Below are positions 13,605 to 25,756 of a DNA stretch of 64,000 nucleotides, piece by piece. A program made the translations under genes and the position numbers. The notes below the pieces were generated by a model that saw only the letters and a list, made by a program, of their open reading frames with translations, was not told where the DNA came from and ran no database searches. The stretch is taken from NCBI GenBank assembly GCA_048013815.1, contig CM106586.1:18848001-18912000 (forward strand), read 5' to 3'. The DNA is from Setoptus koraiensis. Its lineage: Eukaryota > Arthropoda. Each line of letters opens with the position of its first letter. Position 1 is the stretch's first letter.

Positions 13605-14166
13605 CGGAGCAGAAAGGTACAAATAAATCACGCCGGCGCTGCTTGGCCCGGCGCAAGCTGACAAGTGTTGGCCGGCGGCCGCATCTATGAGCCTTGGCCG
13701 CAGCACAGCGATGCTCATGTCGATGGTGATGTAATCATGAGGACGGCGACAATCTAAAGCGGCCCAACAGTCACCTACAGCAACACACGACAACAGCGAG
13801 CATGGAACAACAGAGCACAGAGAGTGTGCAACAGCAACAATTTGCATCGTTGCCGTTGTTACGTGATTGCGATCGGCGCTCTGGCGGCGCTGCCACGCAA
13901 ACACACTTGTTAAGCCAACATGAGCTGCTTGTTGTGCAACAAGGCAAACAATGCGCGATGATCATGTAATAATAATCTTCATTACAATCGCCATCATTGT
14001 GTCTATGTGATTAATTAGCGCTTCTTCTTACTCTCAATTGTTGTGCGTAAGCCGCTTTATTGCACTTGATATTAACTTTGCTACTCGCCACTGGCGGCCA
14101 TTGTTCGCCAGTTTGGGCCCGTGCCCAGCGATCGCCGGCTGGCTGCAAATGATGATATCACAACCG

Positions 14167-14206
14167 CGCCGTGCGCCGCTTTATTTTTTTTTATAGGCGC
14201 ACGGCG
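14167..14206. repeat. Perfect inverted repeat, 11-bp arms
   Basis: CGCCGTGCGCC and GGCGCACGGCG around an 18-base T-rich loop. Confidence 0.85.
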
Positions 14207-15273
14207 AGCGTGTGCAATAATTAATGATTGCTCAGCTTGTAACATGTCGGCCGGCCGGCCCGAGCTGCCGGCCGAGCGGTCCTAAGTGACCAATTGGCCG
14301 CAGTTGTGCGCGGCAACATGCTAACGCCGCCGTCGCGGTTGTTGCTGTCGATGTTGTTGTTGGCGTTGTTGTTTATAACAAGTGGCTGTTGTTGGCGGCG
14401 GTGCAGCAAATTGAATTGATTCGCGCAGCAACAATAAATCATTGCATTATGCTCTACATGTTGCTGCGTCGTCGTTGTTGCTGTTGTTGGTGCTGCTGCT
14501 GCTGTTGTTGCTGTTGTTGTTGCCGTGGTTGTTGCCGTGGTTGTTGTTTACAACAAGTGTCTGGCTCTCATGCGATCATGCAGCAAGCACAACAGTGCTG
14601 CCAGTGCTCTAATTGCGCCAGCGCCGGCCACTCAACAGCGCCAATGAGCTGGCACTGGCTGTTTGCGTCTTAATTAACATATTTAAATTATAATCATAAT
14701 CATATTGTCTTTGTTCTCTGTTCTCTGTTCGGCGCAGCAACAATTGCGTGCCCGGCACTCATCGCTCGCTGTTGTTTGGCCAGTTGGCGCGATGCAGATT
14801 TGCGCAACTTTTCGCCTGCCACTTGCCACTCTGTGCTGTGCGCATTGTTCGCTGTTGCACAACACAGGGCCTCTGCGACAGAGGGCCCATTCATGCTAGC
14901 GCGCCGGGCACGTTTCATCCGGCCGAGCGCGCTTTATCCGGCCGAGCGCGTTTCACCCCAGCGAGCCGGCCCGGCGAGCTGTTGCGTCATACTGCCGGCC
15001 ACTGTCGGCCCGCAGTGTCCGCGTTAGAGATCAACTGAATAGTCAACAGTCCGGCGTGTCCGGCGCGTCCGCAGTGTCGCGACGAGGGGCGCGCTGGCGC
15101 GAAATGGACGGCGCGTGATTCGGCGCCCACTGAGCGGCCAACACGACAATTAATGCGAGCGGCCGAGAACGTGATTACGTGTTATTTTTGAGCAAATGGC
15201 GCCAACTGGCCGCCGACCAATCGCTCACATTTGTTGTTACACACGTAATTGGCCAGTGCATGTGATATATGCC

Positions 15274-15314
15274 GCATTATGTTGCGACCGGCAGCAGCCG
15301 TCGCAATATAATGC
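15274..15314. repeat. Near-perfect inverted repeat, about 18-bp arms
   Basis: GCATTATGTTGCGACCGGC against GCCGTCGCAATATAATGC, one bulge and one G/T change. Confidence 0.8.
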
Positions 15315-15505
15315 GATATGCGGTCGCAATGGTCGCTCGTTGACTCATTTGCCAAAATGGCACGCACCGCGCCACGCTGCACCGGCGATATCGCGCAAAC
15401 GATATCGCACAGCGTCGCACAACGTCGCTCGATGACGCACAACGTCGCGCAATTTGTGCTTTTTGGCACGCGGACGCGCAAAAAGTGATGACTGCCCATG
15501 GTGAC

Positions 15506-15548
15506 GCAACTTGCACTTGGCGCCGATCGGGGGCCAAGTGCAAGTTGC
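15506..15548. repeat. Perfect inverted repeat, 16-bp arms
   Basis: GCAACTTGCACTTGGC and its exact complement around an 11-base loop. Confidence 0.93.
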
Positions 15549-16679
15549 CCCCTTCGGGCCGGCGCAAATTAACCAATTGACATTGGTCAAATGGCGGGTC
15601 GGCGCTGCCAGGGGGCGACTTGTTGCTCGCAATTGTTGCTGGATGAGTTGCGCCCGTGCCATTGTGCAAATGGGCAATGTCGGCCATTAATCCATGGCGG
15701 CCATTTGATTATTATTACATTCATTTTGCGAGCAAACATAATTAGTTTGTTTGTTTGTTTGGCGTTGCACTTGTCGGTTGCGCCGGCCGCTTGTCCGACG
15801 CCGGCCGCATGTCCGACGCCGGCCGCTCGTCCGACGGCGGCTGGCACTGGCGCTTTGTGCCGGCTGCTCGCTGCAACAAGTGCAAGTGCGAGCGGATAAA
15901 TACAAACGCAAACACAAATATAAATATAAAATAAAAAAATGAAAGCGTTGCTGTCTGTGTCCATCGGTGTCCATTGGTGTCTCTTGTTGGCCGTTCGTGT
16001 TGGCTGTTTGTTTGCGTGGCTCGCGAGCGGCGACCACTTTCCAGCCGACGGTGCGCTATTGAAATAAAGCCTTTCGAGGCAACGAAATTAAATCAACCAA
16101 TCAGACAAAATGAAATCAAACAAACAAATCTCATTTGCAAGTGGCGCTCGCAAACTGCGCCAGCAACTATAAAGCAACCATTATAATTGCTGCCGCCAAG
16201 TGCCAATTGGCCGGCCACAAGCATGGCCGCTAATCGCCATCATAATAATAATTATTATCATTTATACAAATGCAATTAAGCCCGGCAAACAAACAAGCGA
16301 GCAGCCGTCTTGACGCCGCTGTCCGTCCGCCCTATACGGCACCACCGGTGCCATACGACACAATGCCGATAATTTACCGGCTCGACACTGCAACGCCGGC
16401 CCGGCTACGCTAGACGGCCCGACACTGCAACGCCGGCCCGGCAACGCCAGACGGTCCGCCAATGCCAGACGGCTCGGCAATGTCGGGCTGGCTGCGGCCG
16501 CTCCGTGGGCCGGCCAATGCGGCAAATGGGCCGGCCAACCGGAATAGATGGCGTCCATTCACTTGCAAATATGGCACCGATCGTGTGGCACATTGCGGTC
16601 GCGTCGGTGTGCGCATCTTGTGCACGCTGTGCGAACGTGCCCGAGCTTCGCGCATGGACTCGCCGGTGAACTGGCCCGT

Positions 16680-16790
16680 AGATCCTTGCGTGGATTCGGC
16701 CGTGGATCCACGCGTGGATTCGGCCGTGAATTCGCGCCTCGATTCGCGCCGGGATTCACGCCGGGATTCGCGCCCGGATTTGCAGCCCCG
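16680..16790. repeat. 15-bp-type repeat around GGATTCGCGCC
   Basis: About seven imperfect copies; produces repetitive Pro/Arg/Asp frames that are not genes. Confidence 0.7.
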
Positions 16791-17682
16791 CCTATGGCCA
16801 ACCAACAGGGATCACAAGCAACAGCGTGAATCTGCACGCGCTGGCAGGGCCAATATCCACGCGCGGACAGGGCGCACAGAGTGGTGAATATGGGGCGCGT
16901 GATTTATGATCTACGGCCCGTGTCGGCGTGGGCCGACCCATGGACAGTGTTGCCGGCGGCGGCCAAACAACCGGCGCACAACCGACGGCGCCATGTTGCG
17001 CAAGTTACGCAAGCCACTCTAATGCTCGTACATGTTGCGTCACACAAGTTACGTAAGCGACGCGATGACGAATGAGAATTTGCCTAGCTGGTCAATGGTT
17101 CAGTGATGCGCGACATGTTATTGTGACAGCGTGTGCCGGATGTGTCAGCCAGTAACTAGATTATATAACCGCACGAGAGAACTCGCTGCTGTCGCTGGCT
17201 GAGATTGGCTGCCTCTGGCAGCGGCTGCTCGCCATTGTTTGCGATTGGCCGCTGCGAGTCAGTGTCGTCGCGTTCGCTCGCATCACCTGATTTGTCGGGC
17301 CGGTATCGGCCGATTCGAGCCGATCGGCGACTCGAGCTGATCGGCGACTCGAGCTGATCGGCGATCGGTGCGCTCCGAGCGAACAATCGACGACCGGCGA
17401 ACAATCAGCCGAACTGATCACCTGTAACCTGTTGGTATTGCTAATGCATGCAGATAAACGGCCGGTCGACGGGAGAAAGGAGGAAGTTGTTTGTTTGCTG
17501 TCGTCGCTGCTGTCGCTGGCGCGGCCGCAAACTAACAAGTGTCGCCAATTTGAATTGCGTCACATCGCATCGCACACTCTACGAGAGATGATATCGTTGC
17601 CGATTCGGCTCATTATGGCCAATCGCACAGGCCCGCTCACACAGGCTCGCAAACAAGGATCGCGGTCGCCGTTTGTTTGCAG

Positions 17683-17765
17683 TGTCGTCGTCGTTGTCGT
17701 CGCTGCCGTCGCTGTCGTCGCTGTCGTCGCTGTCGTTGCTGTCGTTGTTGTCGTTGTTGTCGCGA
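17683..17765. repeat. TCG/TTG trinucleotide repeat
   Basis: Mixed TCG, CTG and TTG triplets. Confidence 0.85.
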
Positions 17766-19697
17766 AAGCGACGACGACCACGCCAGCCGCTCGGCACAAC
17801 CGGCGCAGGCCCGGCATTGGTTAGGCAGCGCACATTGCTCGCGTGCATGCTTTCGCCGGCCACATCCGTCCATATCCGAAATCCGTGCCCGATCGTAATT
17901 GTTATCTAATAGCTCTGTGCCCATTGGCTCGTCGGACGAGCCACTTAATTGACAGCTGATTGAATTGGACCAATCAATTTGGGATCAGTCTAATCACTAC
18001 GCTCTGATAATCACACTCTGATTAAACTCACATCGCCTGCGACATCCAGCCATGCTAATTGCTTTTGCGACAGCATGCAAAGGGTGCCTTTTGCATTGCT
18101 TTTTGATCCATTCCGAGCGCTCATTTATTGCGAGCGCTTGGTTATTGGGAGCGCTTAGTTATTGCGAGCGCTCGTTCCCATTCCGACATTCCGAGGGCAA
18201 TCCGAGAGAAGGAGCGTTTTTTGCCCGCCGCGCCCGACTAAAACAATCGGGCCGCTTTTTCACTGCGCTGCCCTTGCCCTGTCCCGTCCCGTACCGTCCC
18301 GTACAGTGCAGGCTGCATTTGGCCTGTGTTGTGAGTCAGAACTTTTGACAAAACTTTTGTCTGTTGCTCGCCGAATGCAAACAAACTCATTTTGGCACAC
18401 ACACACACAAACAGATAATTCCAGATGATGCCACCAGCAGCGATTATGCAACCAGCATGCTGATAACGCCACCAATGACAACATAATTGTCATTGTGTCA
18501 TTGTCGATTCACAGGTGAATCACAGTTGCCGACATCGGCCGACAGGGCCACACTCAGCTGATGTGAGCTGAGTGAGTCGCGGGTTTGTTGCAGCGTCACT
18601 GGGGCTTCGGTGCGGGTCACGTTGCACGGCCCACGTGCCACGGTGCCAATACAAGGCGCGCTGTCGACCGGAAATTGTGGCAGACAGCGGAAAGATGGGG
18701 CGTGAGATCAGCTGATTGGCCTGTGGAAAATTGGGGGCGCGAACAGGTGTGCAAAGTGGCAACACTTGTTGTTATTGATTGCAACTGGCACTGACAATGA
18801 CTTGTGATTTCGTCTTTTGTACTTGATTACGACTGGCAACGGCCAACAGGCCGCCGCTTTCTGGCGTGTTATGGCCAACAAAATGCCAGAAAGCGCCAGC
18901 TTAAAAAAAAATAAATAAAGAGGCGCCACGCGACGACCAGCCGCTGGCTGCCGACGGCAGGTGAGCGCGCATTTGCATAAATAACATAAATAATAATGAT
19001 GATGATGATGATAATGATAATAATAATCATAACGATAATCGTAATGTAAGCACAATAAACGGCATAACATGATAACGATTCTTTGTATATTTGTATGTTT
19101 ACGGCATGTGTACGTTGGCAAATCGTGCTCGCCGAATAGTTATGGGCGATTGTCAGTCGGGGGGTGATAGATGAGCCTGGGCTTGTTGTGTTGGCTGGCA
19201 GCTCGCTGAATGGGATGAATACATGATGATAAACAACAACGGCAAATTTGAATATCATCATTATCGCCATGGCCGATGCCGCCAGCCCGTTTCGAAGCCG
19301 CTCCGAATGCCTCTTGCCGAATGCGAAGGCCAGCGCCAAAGCGGCCAGTGCGCCCGACCGACCCACCGACCGGCGCTGAGATTGCCAGACCGAGCGCCGG
19401 ACGCAGCCGATCGCGGGCCGGCCGCTCGCCGATTGGTCGTGACGGCCGCCATACTTGCGGCCAGCTACTCAATCATCGCCCAATGACACAACGGCAACAG
19501 TATTGCGCCGACAGCGCGCCAACAGGTGAAGCCAGCAGAAGCCGGCCGAAGCCAGCAGAAGCCGGCCGAAGCCGGCCGAGTGGCCGCGCAGACGGACGGG
19601 CGCACGGCAGCGGCTCGACAAGTCAGGTAGTTAACCTATGAGTGTTCATCATTATGCTAATAGCGATTGCCGGCGTCTCGCCAACAGCGGCAACACT

Positions 19698-19866
19698 TGG
19701 CGTGGCTGTTGTTTGTGTTGTTGTTGGCGTTGTTGTTGTTTGTGCTGTTGTTGGCGTCGTTGTTGGCGTCGTTGTTGGCGTCGTTGTTGGCGTCGTTGTT
19801 CGTGTTGTTGTTCGTGTCGCTGTTGGTGTTGCCCTCTGTGTTGTTGTTGGCGTTGTTGTTGTTGCG
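19698..19866. repeat. TTG-rich repeat with GTCGTTGTTGGC subunits
   Basis: Contains four consecutive 12-bp units and flanking TTG triplets. Confidence 0.85.
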
Positions 19867-20965
19867 GCTCGGCGAGCTAACATTTGCCGCCAGCAACAAC
19901 TGTGAGCCGGCTAATGTCAGCCGCCCGTCAGCCCATCTGACGCGGCGCAACACGCCGAGCGAGCACTGGGTGCCGCGCCAACCGACCAACAAGGCGCCGG
20001 CCCGCAACAGCGCCAGCCGCGCTATGCAAACAACCGGCCCAGTATGCAAATGCCACTGCTGATTGCATTAACGTTACGCCATTAACAGGTAATAGGTAGC
20101 CGATTGGCGCTGCAATTTGCATTCTCAATTGTTGCTCATTTGCGAATTGCTTCTCATTCATCGCCGGCGTGTCTGTCGCTGGCATCCGTTCGCTCGTCGG
20201 CTCGCAGATTGAATGCGCTCGCACTCGAACCAGATTTATTCAAATAGGCGCCGGTCGCGCATCGAAAGTGAGCGCCGCTCGCCACAGAGCCACTGCGAAG
20301 CCGCCATGAAGCCTCTCTGAAGCTACTCGCCGCAGTGGCGCAACGGTGCCGAGACGAGGCTGAAACGGCGCCGAAAAGGCCGAAATAATACAAACGAAAT
20401 TGGGCCCGCTCCGAGGCACGACAAACGGACAAGTGTGCAACATGAATGCGCAAACGCACAGCCGGCTGATTGTTGTGCGAGGTCGGGCCGGCCGGCGAGC
20501 GGCGGACGGCGGCCAGAAATGGCAAATTGAAATGAAAATTAAAATTAAGCATGCGCCGATGATTGCGCACGCAACAATCGAATCAGACCGTATCGACGGG
20601 TGCCGGCCCGCACCATGCGCGCCGCTCGCAGTGTCCGCGCCACTTGCGCCGCTCGGCGTGTCCGCTCGCGGTGTTTGCAGCGTGCGCGCCGTCGGGCCGC
20701 TATGCGCAGCGCCGGCGCTCAATTCACACGAGTCGCGCGGGACGGCGCGGCCAAATTGATAACCGGGGCCGACACTATTGATTATGATTGATTGGCTGCG
20801 CGCCGGCCGCGCCGCCCAGCGCCTCGGCACGCACCGCGACCAAAGACAACAAGTGTCACCGGTTGCGCAAGGCTCGCACCGCTCGCTTCTCGCCGACAAC
20901 TTCTCTGGGCGACTGTTGCGCCCGTTGGGCGCATCTGCTTGCGCGTTTGCGGCGCCAGCGTGCAT

Positions 20966-21096
20966 ACGGTCGATATACGGTCGATATACGGTCAGTATAC
21001 GGTCAGTATACGGTCAGTCTACGGCCAGCGTATGGTCAGTGTATGGTCAGTCAATGGTCAGTATACGGCCAGTGTATGGTCAGTGTACGGTCAGTG
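20966..21096. repeat. 11-bp minisatellite TACGGTCAGTA
   Basis: About twelve copies with variants (TATGGTCAGTG and others). Because 33 bases equal three units, all frames appear as 11-residue protein repeats, which is an artefact. Confidence 0.88.
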
Positions 21097-21485
21097 CAGC
21101 TCGCCGGGCAGCTAGCAGCAGCCAATTTGCATACTGCTGCCGGTGGCTCGCCGTGGCGCGCTTGTTGCCGGCCGGGCGCGCTTGATTGGCGAGCGGCGAG
21201 CGGCGACCGCAGCCGACGGCGACCGTTAGCCGTGGCTGGCGGCTCTCCGCCGAAACCGGCCGGCCGCTCGGTCTGGCCAAACATTGTTTGCGGCGGCGGC
21301 GGCGGCCGGCGTTAATGGCTCGCAGGCGCTCATTGGGCCGATTATTGAAATTATCATTATGTTATCGCCGCTATCATTTAAATAATAATATTATTAGCAT
21401 AAACGCAACGATGACTTCATTAGAATCCATTAGCCAGCGCAAGCCGCAACTAGTTTGTTGCTGCCACTTGCGGCTTGCTTATTGG

Positions 21486-21600
21486 CGCTGGCCGCTCGCC
21501 TCTCGCTATTCGTTGCTCGCCGCTCGCCGCTCGCCTCTCGTTATTCGATGGTCGCCGCTCGCTGGTCGCCGCTCGCTGGTCGCTATTCGCTGGTCGCGAA
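21486..21600. repeat. Degenerate CTCGCCG / TCGCTATTCG repeat
   Basis: Irregular short units without a fixed period. Confidence 0.65.
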
Positions 21601-21945
21601 TAGCGAATTTGTGAATTGCGAGCTGCGAACTGCGAATTGTGTGCCCATTTAAATATCGCAGCCGCTCGACGGACACACAATTTATAGGCAGTTAATTAAA
21701 GGCAAACGGCCAAACGGTTATCGGCACACACACACACATGAATATATGCATATTGATAGGCGACTTGTATGTGCGGCCGGCGCAAGCTCGCAAGGCCAAC
21801 AACCGGATAAGACAACAAGTGGTTGCAACGTATGCAACATTGTACATGGGCAGCCGTGTTAAAAAAGTTTGTTTTCTCTCAAACAACAAAGTCGTGCATC
21901 ATTTAAATCATGCAAATCAGCTTGTTTGTATGCTCGCTGCCACAG

Positions 21946-21976
<31 letters not shown>

Positions 21977-22574
21977 AAACTTTGTGTGTTCGTGTCTCTC
22001 GTCGATCATTAATTATCTTTTGGGGCATCTTTCGGTCGGCCCGATCTCCGTCTCGTCGTCGCTGTTACTCGCCAGCATTGGGCTGCTACTCGTAGCCGCC
22101 AGAGAGCCAGATAACAACAGCTGATTGGTGCTGCTGTTGTTGTTGTTGTTGTCGATTGTTGGCGCTGTGTGTTGATTGTGTATTTGAATATTCGGTGATG
22201 ATGCTGCAGCAAACATGCTAATGATGCAACTCGCTATGACTCAATTAATACAACACGATGATTGTATGCAAACACACACACACACATGCAAACTGTTGCA
22301 TGTTGGCGCCCTCTGCGCCGGCAGCCGGCAGTTTGTGTACCAACATTAACATACATTGCAACACAATCTGCCATGATACATAAGCCGATATTACGCGCCA
22401 CTGCTACGTATTATCAACCGTGTACTAGTAGTATGAGTATTATCAGGTATGCGCTTTATGAGCCGGCGTATCAAATCCGCGACAGCAACAATATTACATC
22501 AGTCAATAAATAATAATAATGTCTTGACGAGCGCCAACTAAATCAGGTTTACAAGTCGGGCGCAAGTTAGTTAG

Positions 22575-22577
<3 letters not shown>

Positions 22578-22636
<59 letters not shown>
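22578..22636. repeat. (TG)n microsatellite
   Basis: About 29 uninterrupted copies, the longest dinucleotide run here. Confidence 0.95.
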
Positions 22637-22638
<2 letters not shown>

Positions 22639-22771
22639 AGGGTGCGATTTGCATCCTGCTATTGCGTAATCCTTCCAACTCTGCGGTCAGGCTGCTCGCT
22701 TGGTCCACTGGCAACACCGCAAATCTCGCATCTCAGGCCATTATCGCCCTTCTCTCACCATCATCAATTCA

Positions 22772-22857
22772 TAACACACACACACACACACATAATGCAT
22801 AATACACATAATACATTATGTAATGTTGTATTATGTGAGTGTGTGTGTGTGTGTGTT
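22772..22857. repeat. (AC)n ... (GT)n inverted repeat
   Basis: An AC run followed by ATAATGCATAAT, then AT-rich sequence and ATTATGTGAG with a GT run. The arms can pair over more than 20 bases. Confidence 0.75.
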
Positions 22858-23847
22858 TGCTATTAATTGCCTGCAACAGTGCAACTGGGCAGGTGAATTC
22901 ACAGGCACCTGTAACGACACTCAAGGTGACCAGTGAATTTATCCGATCATGCTCATCATGATTTCACTGTATTGCGCAAGCCGGCTAATCATCGTCAGAT
23001 GGCACGCGCGTTACACTAGTTACTACCCTACTTAATTACTGGTCACAAAGCTCGCATTACTATTACGCAATATGCCAGCGATCTTTCGTTTTATTTTTAG
23101 CACAATTCATACCTCTGATATTGTGAGCAGTCAGAACAAACATCGATGCAAAGACAAACCTGTTAAATTTACATCACGCCAAAAAGGTAAATCAACTTTC
23201 TTTGCAAGCTCAACCACTGCCAATAACAATATAGCTGCACCTGTAAGGTGCTCCAAATTTCTTCATTATTCTCCTCGTGTCCATTCACTTCGACACCGAA
23301 TCAACTCTCATATTGCTCAAATCAAATAATGATGTGTGCCTTGCTTGTCTAATGGTCCACCATTCTAATCTTGTCGCTATTCTTTATTCTTCTTTTCTGT
23401 CTAACACTTACTCACTCGTCAGAGACACTAAATGTAGATGCAGCAGCAGCTTTACATTTTCGTTTTATGTCTAACTACTTGTGGCCATTGTCATTTTTGT
23501 TATAGGTGGCCATGATTTCGTTAACAAACAAATAATCTTGTGTCGGAAAACTTTTCTGCATCAAAATCATCATGCTTGAATAAGTTGCTTCTATATACAG
23601 TTAGTGACCATGCAATGTTGCCTAGGATGAAAAATGTCTTCAGCTCGATTGTGGCTAGTCGTGAAATAAGACGAAACTTCAAAGTCATAAACGCATTACT
23701 ATATAGTTGTGTCTGAATATCCGATAGACTTATAGATCGATCGCAAGAAATTGGTGCATGCCGAGACATACAAGATTAGTCTCGAGATTCGACACTCGAA
23801 ACGGCGGAATTAGGGATTTGTTCTCTTGTGAATGCTAAATTCACTAT

Positions 23848-23853
23848 TTATTT
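23848..23853 (-). terminator. Candidate poly(A) signal of POU copy A
   Basis: AATAAA on the minus strand about 235 bases after the copy-A stop, at the position equivalent to the copy-B hexamer. Confidence 0.4.
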
Positions 23854-24086
23854 TTATGGTATTGCAACTCGAAATACTTTTCAAATACTCTTCTATCATT
23901 GATAATCAATTAAATAAATAAGTAAGACCTACATCTTTTCATTTAGATTGGAATCCATTATATCTAATCAATCAATTCTGATTTTGTCATACAATTGTTG
24001 AGATGCTGAGAGGCTGTTTGTCTCATGGCAGCTAGCGTCATGCATAAGATACGATTCATTTTAGTCAACAGTTTTTTGCTATCTTC

Positions 24087-25756
24087 CTAAGATGAAGTAA
24101 TCTCGTGTTTTAGTTTTAGCGATTCTTTGCTCAATTCTCTGGGCGACTTGTGATAGTCAGTGGCTTCTGTATCGTTCTCTTCAGTGTCTGTATAGTCAGT
24201 GTGTTCATCCGGATCAGCGGTCATTCGAGAGGAATTGGTATTGTTGCAAAAAGCACTAGTCCTGTCGGTGTGATTATCAGTTTCACTGTTGATGAGATCA
24301 TTAGGCTCAAGCTTAGACTTTTTTCTATGTTGATCATCAGAATGTCCGTAATCAGGGCTATGCTCTATTGTTTTAGAAGATTTTGATAACTGCTCATCAG
24401 TATAGTCTTCGTCGTCATCGCTAACGGTGCGCTCCGGATATTGACGTTTTCTTGATGATCTATTGTTTTTACTTTGGGATGTCTTTGCAACCAGAGAGTC
24501 ATCATCAGTATCATCAATTAGTGGAAACATTTGACTAGTAGTAACCTCTGTCGTCCTTCGCTGGACAAGATTTTTGGCATAAATAAAGTCATCCTCGACA
24601 CGATCAGTCACCTCCTTGCTTCTGAGATCGTCGGCAATATCGATGTGTCCCTCTTCTGACACACTCGGAGACTTGTTGAGATTATCGCGCGATAAATTGT
24701 AAGAATTATTTAACTCTTTTTCGTTATTGCTTGGTGACTTTCTGCAATAGCTATCATCCCTATTGTTTTGTCTTCTGGCATATTTTGCAAGTTGCCGTTT
24801 TTGCGAATCGTTATCGGTCTCTAACCTGTTTAACTCTTCTTCTTGATCATCATCGCTCATCAGTTGGTCTCTGGAACCCGTAAATGATTGAGAATTTTTA
24901 TCGCCATCGGACAATTGCAATTGATGACGGCGTCGATCGTGGTTATCTTTCTGCAATGCACCACACTGATTAGATTGGTAAGAGGCGAACATCGAATTAG
25001 AATGCAGGTCGTGGTGTTGGTTGTGTTGCTGTTGATGTTGATGATGTTGTAGATGAAACGAATTTTGATGATGCACAGAATTGTTAATCAGTTGATTGAC
25101 TGTCATTTCATTAGTGAGGTGATGCTGGTTCATAATGGATGCTTTAGTTGGTATAGGTATGTCTAGATCTAGATTATCATCGTAGTTTGAGTCGTTTATA
25201 GACGACATTGGGGAACCGGGCTCGCTGCTACCCAGAGGTGGGTTGATGCGTTTCTCTTTTTGACGCCTGTTGCAAAACCATACTCTCACTACTTCTTTTT
25301 CCATACACAAATTATCCGCTAACATGGTGATATCTTCGCTAGTGGGTTTTGGGTTGGCGATGAAGGCCTTTTCAAGGGCTACTCTAACAGTTGTCTCAAT
25401 AGAGGTTCGTTTCTTTCGCCTTCTGCCAGCTATGGCTTCAGGTGTATGGTGGTGCAAATGATTTGGATGTAATGGATGATGGGGATGTGATATCATAGAT
25501 GATGATGCCGATGATGGCATTAATGTTGATTGGCTGTTAGTTGTCGGGTGTTGCACAATATTAGATACTGCCATAGCACTGTTCGTTGGCACGATAGAAT
25601 TGTCGGCATCTTGAAGCCAACGCTGGAGCAGAGGCTTCAATTTGCACATATTCTTGAAGCTGAGATTGAGTGCCTCAAATCTCGAGATCGTAGTCTGACT
25701 GAAATCGTTTCCATATAGTTTGCCCATCGCTAGTCCGACATCGCCCTGAGTAAAAC
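24087..25756 (-). CDS. nub: POU copy A exon 5: POU-specific domain part 2, homeodomain, acidic tail
   Basis: 1670 bases, exactly the length of the copy-B exon. The acceptor ACCAG is at 25761-25757 and restores RRIKLG-FTQGDV. Linker changes relative to B include Pro for Ser in DNSIVP and LMPSS; the homeodomain is unchanged. Stop at 24087-24089. Confidence 0.92.

Larger units (their letters stand above)
1..23295. other. Repeat-rich region without recognised genes
   Basis: No open frame here has domain signatures or splice-linked continuity. Long frames are explained by trinucleotide repeats (for example 1663-1800, 2704-2845, 17683-17765, 19698-19866) or by high GC (20240-20965). GGCC and GCCGGCC words are strikingly frequent. 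Individual tandem and inverted repeats are listed separately. Possibly regulatory DNA of the POU locus. Confidence 0.6.

Noticed and set aside
20240-20965. 241-codon open frame on the minus strand
   Set aside because: Lies in very GC-rich DNA where stops are rare, has no domain or low-entropy protein feature, and opposite frames are open as well.
20966-21096. Possible CRISPR-like or repeat-spacer array
   Set aside because: Short direct tandem repeats without spacers in eukaryotic DNA; this and the other arrays are ordinary minisatellites.
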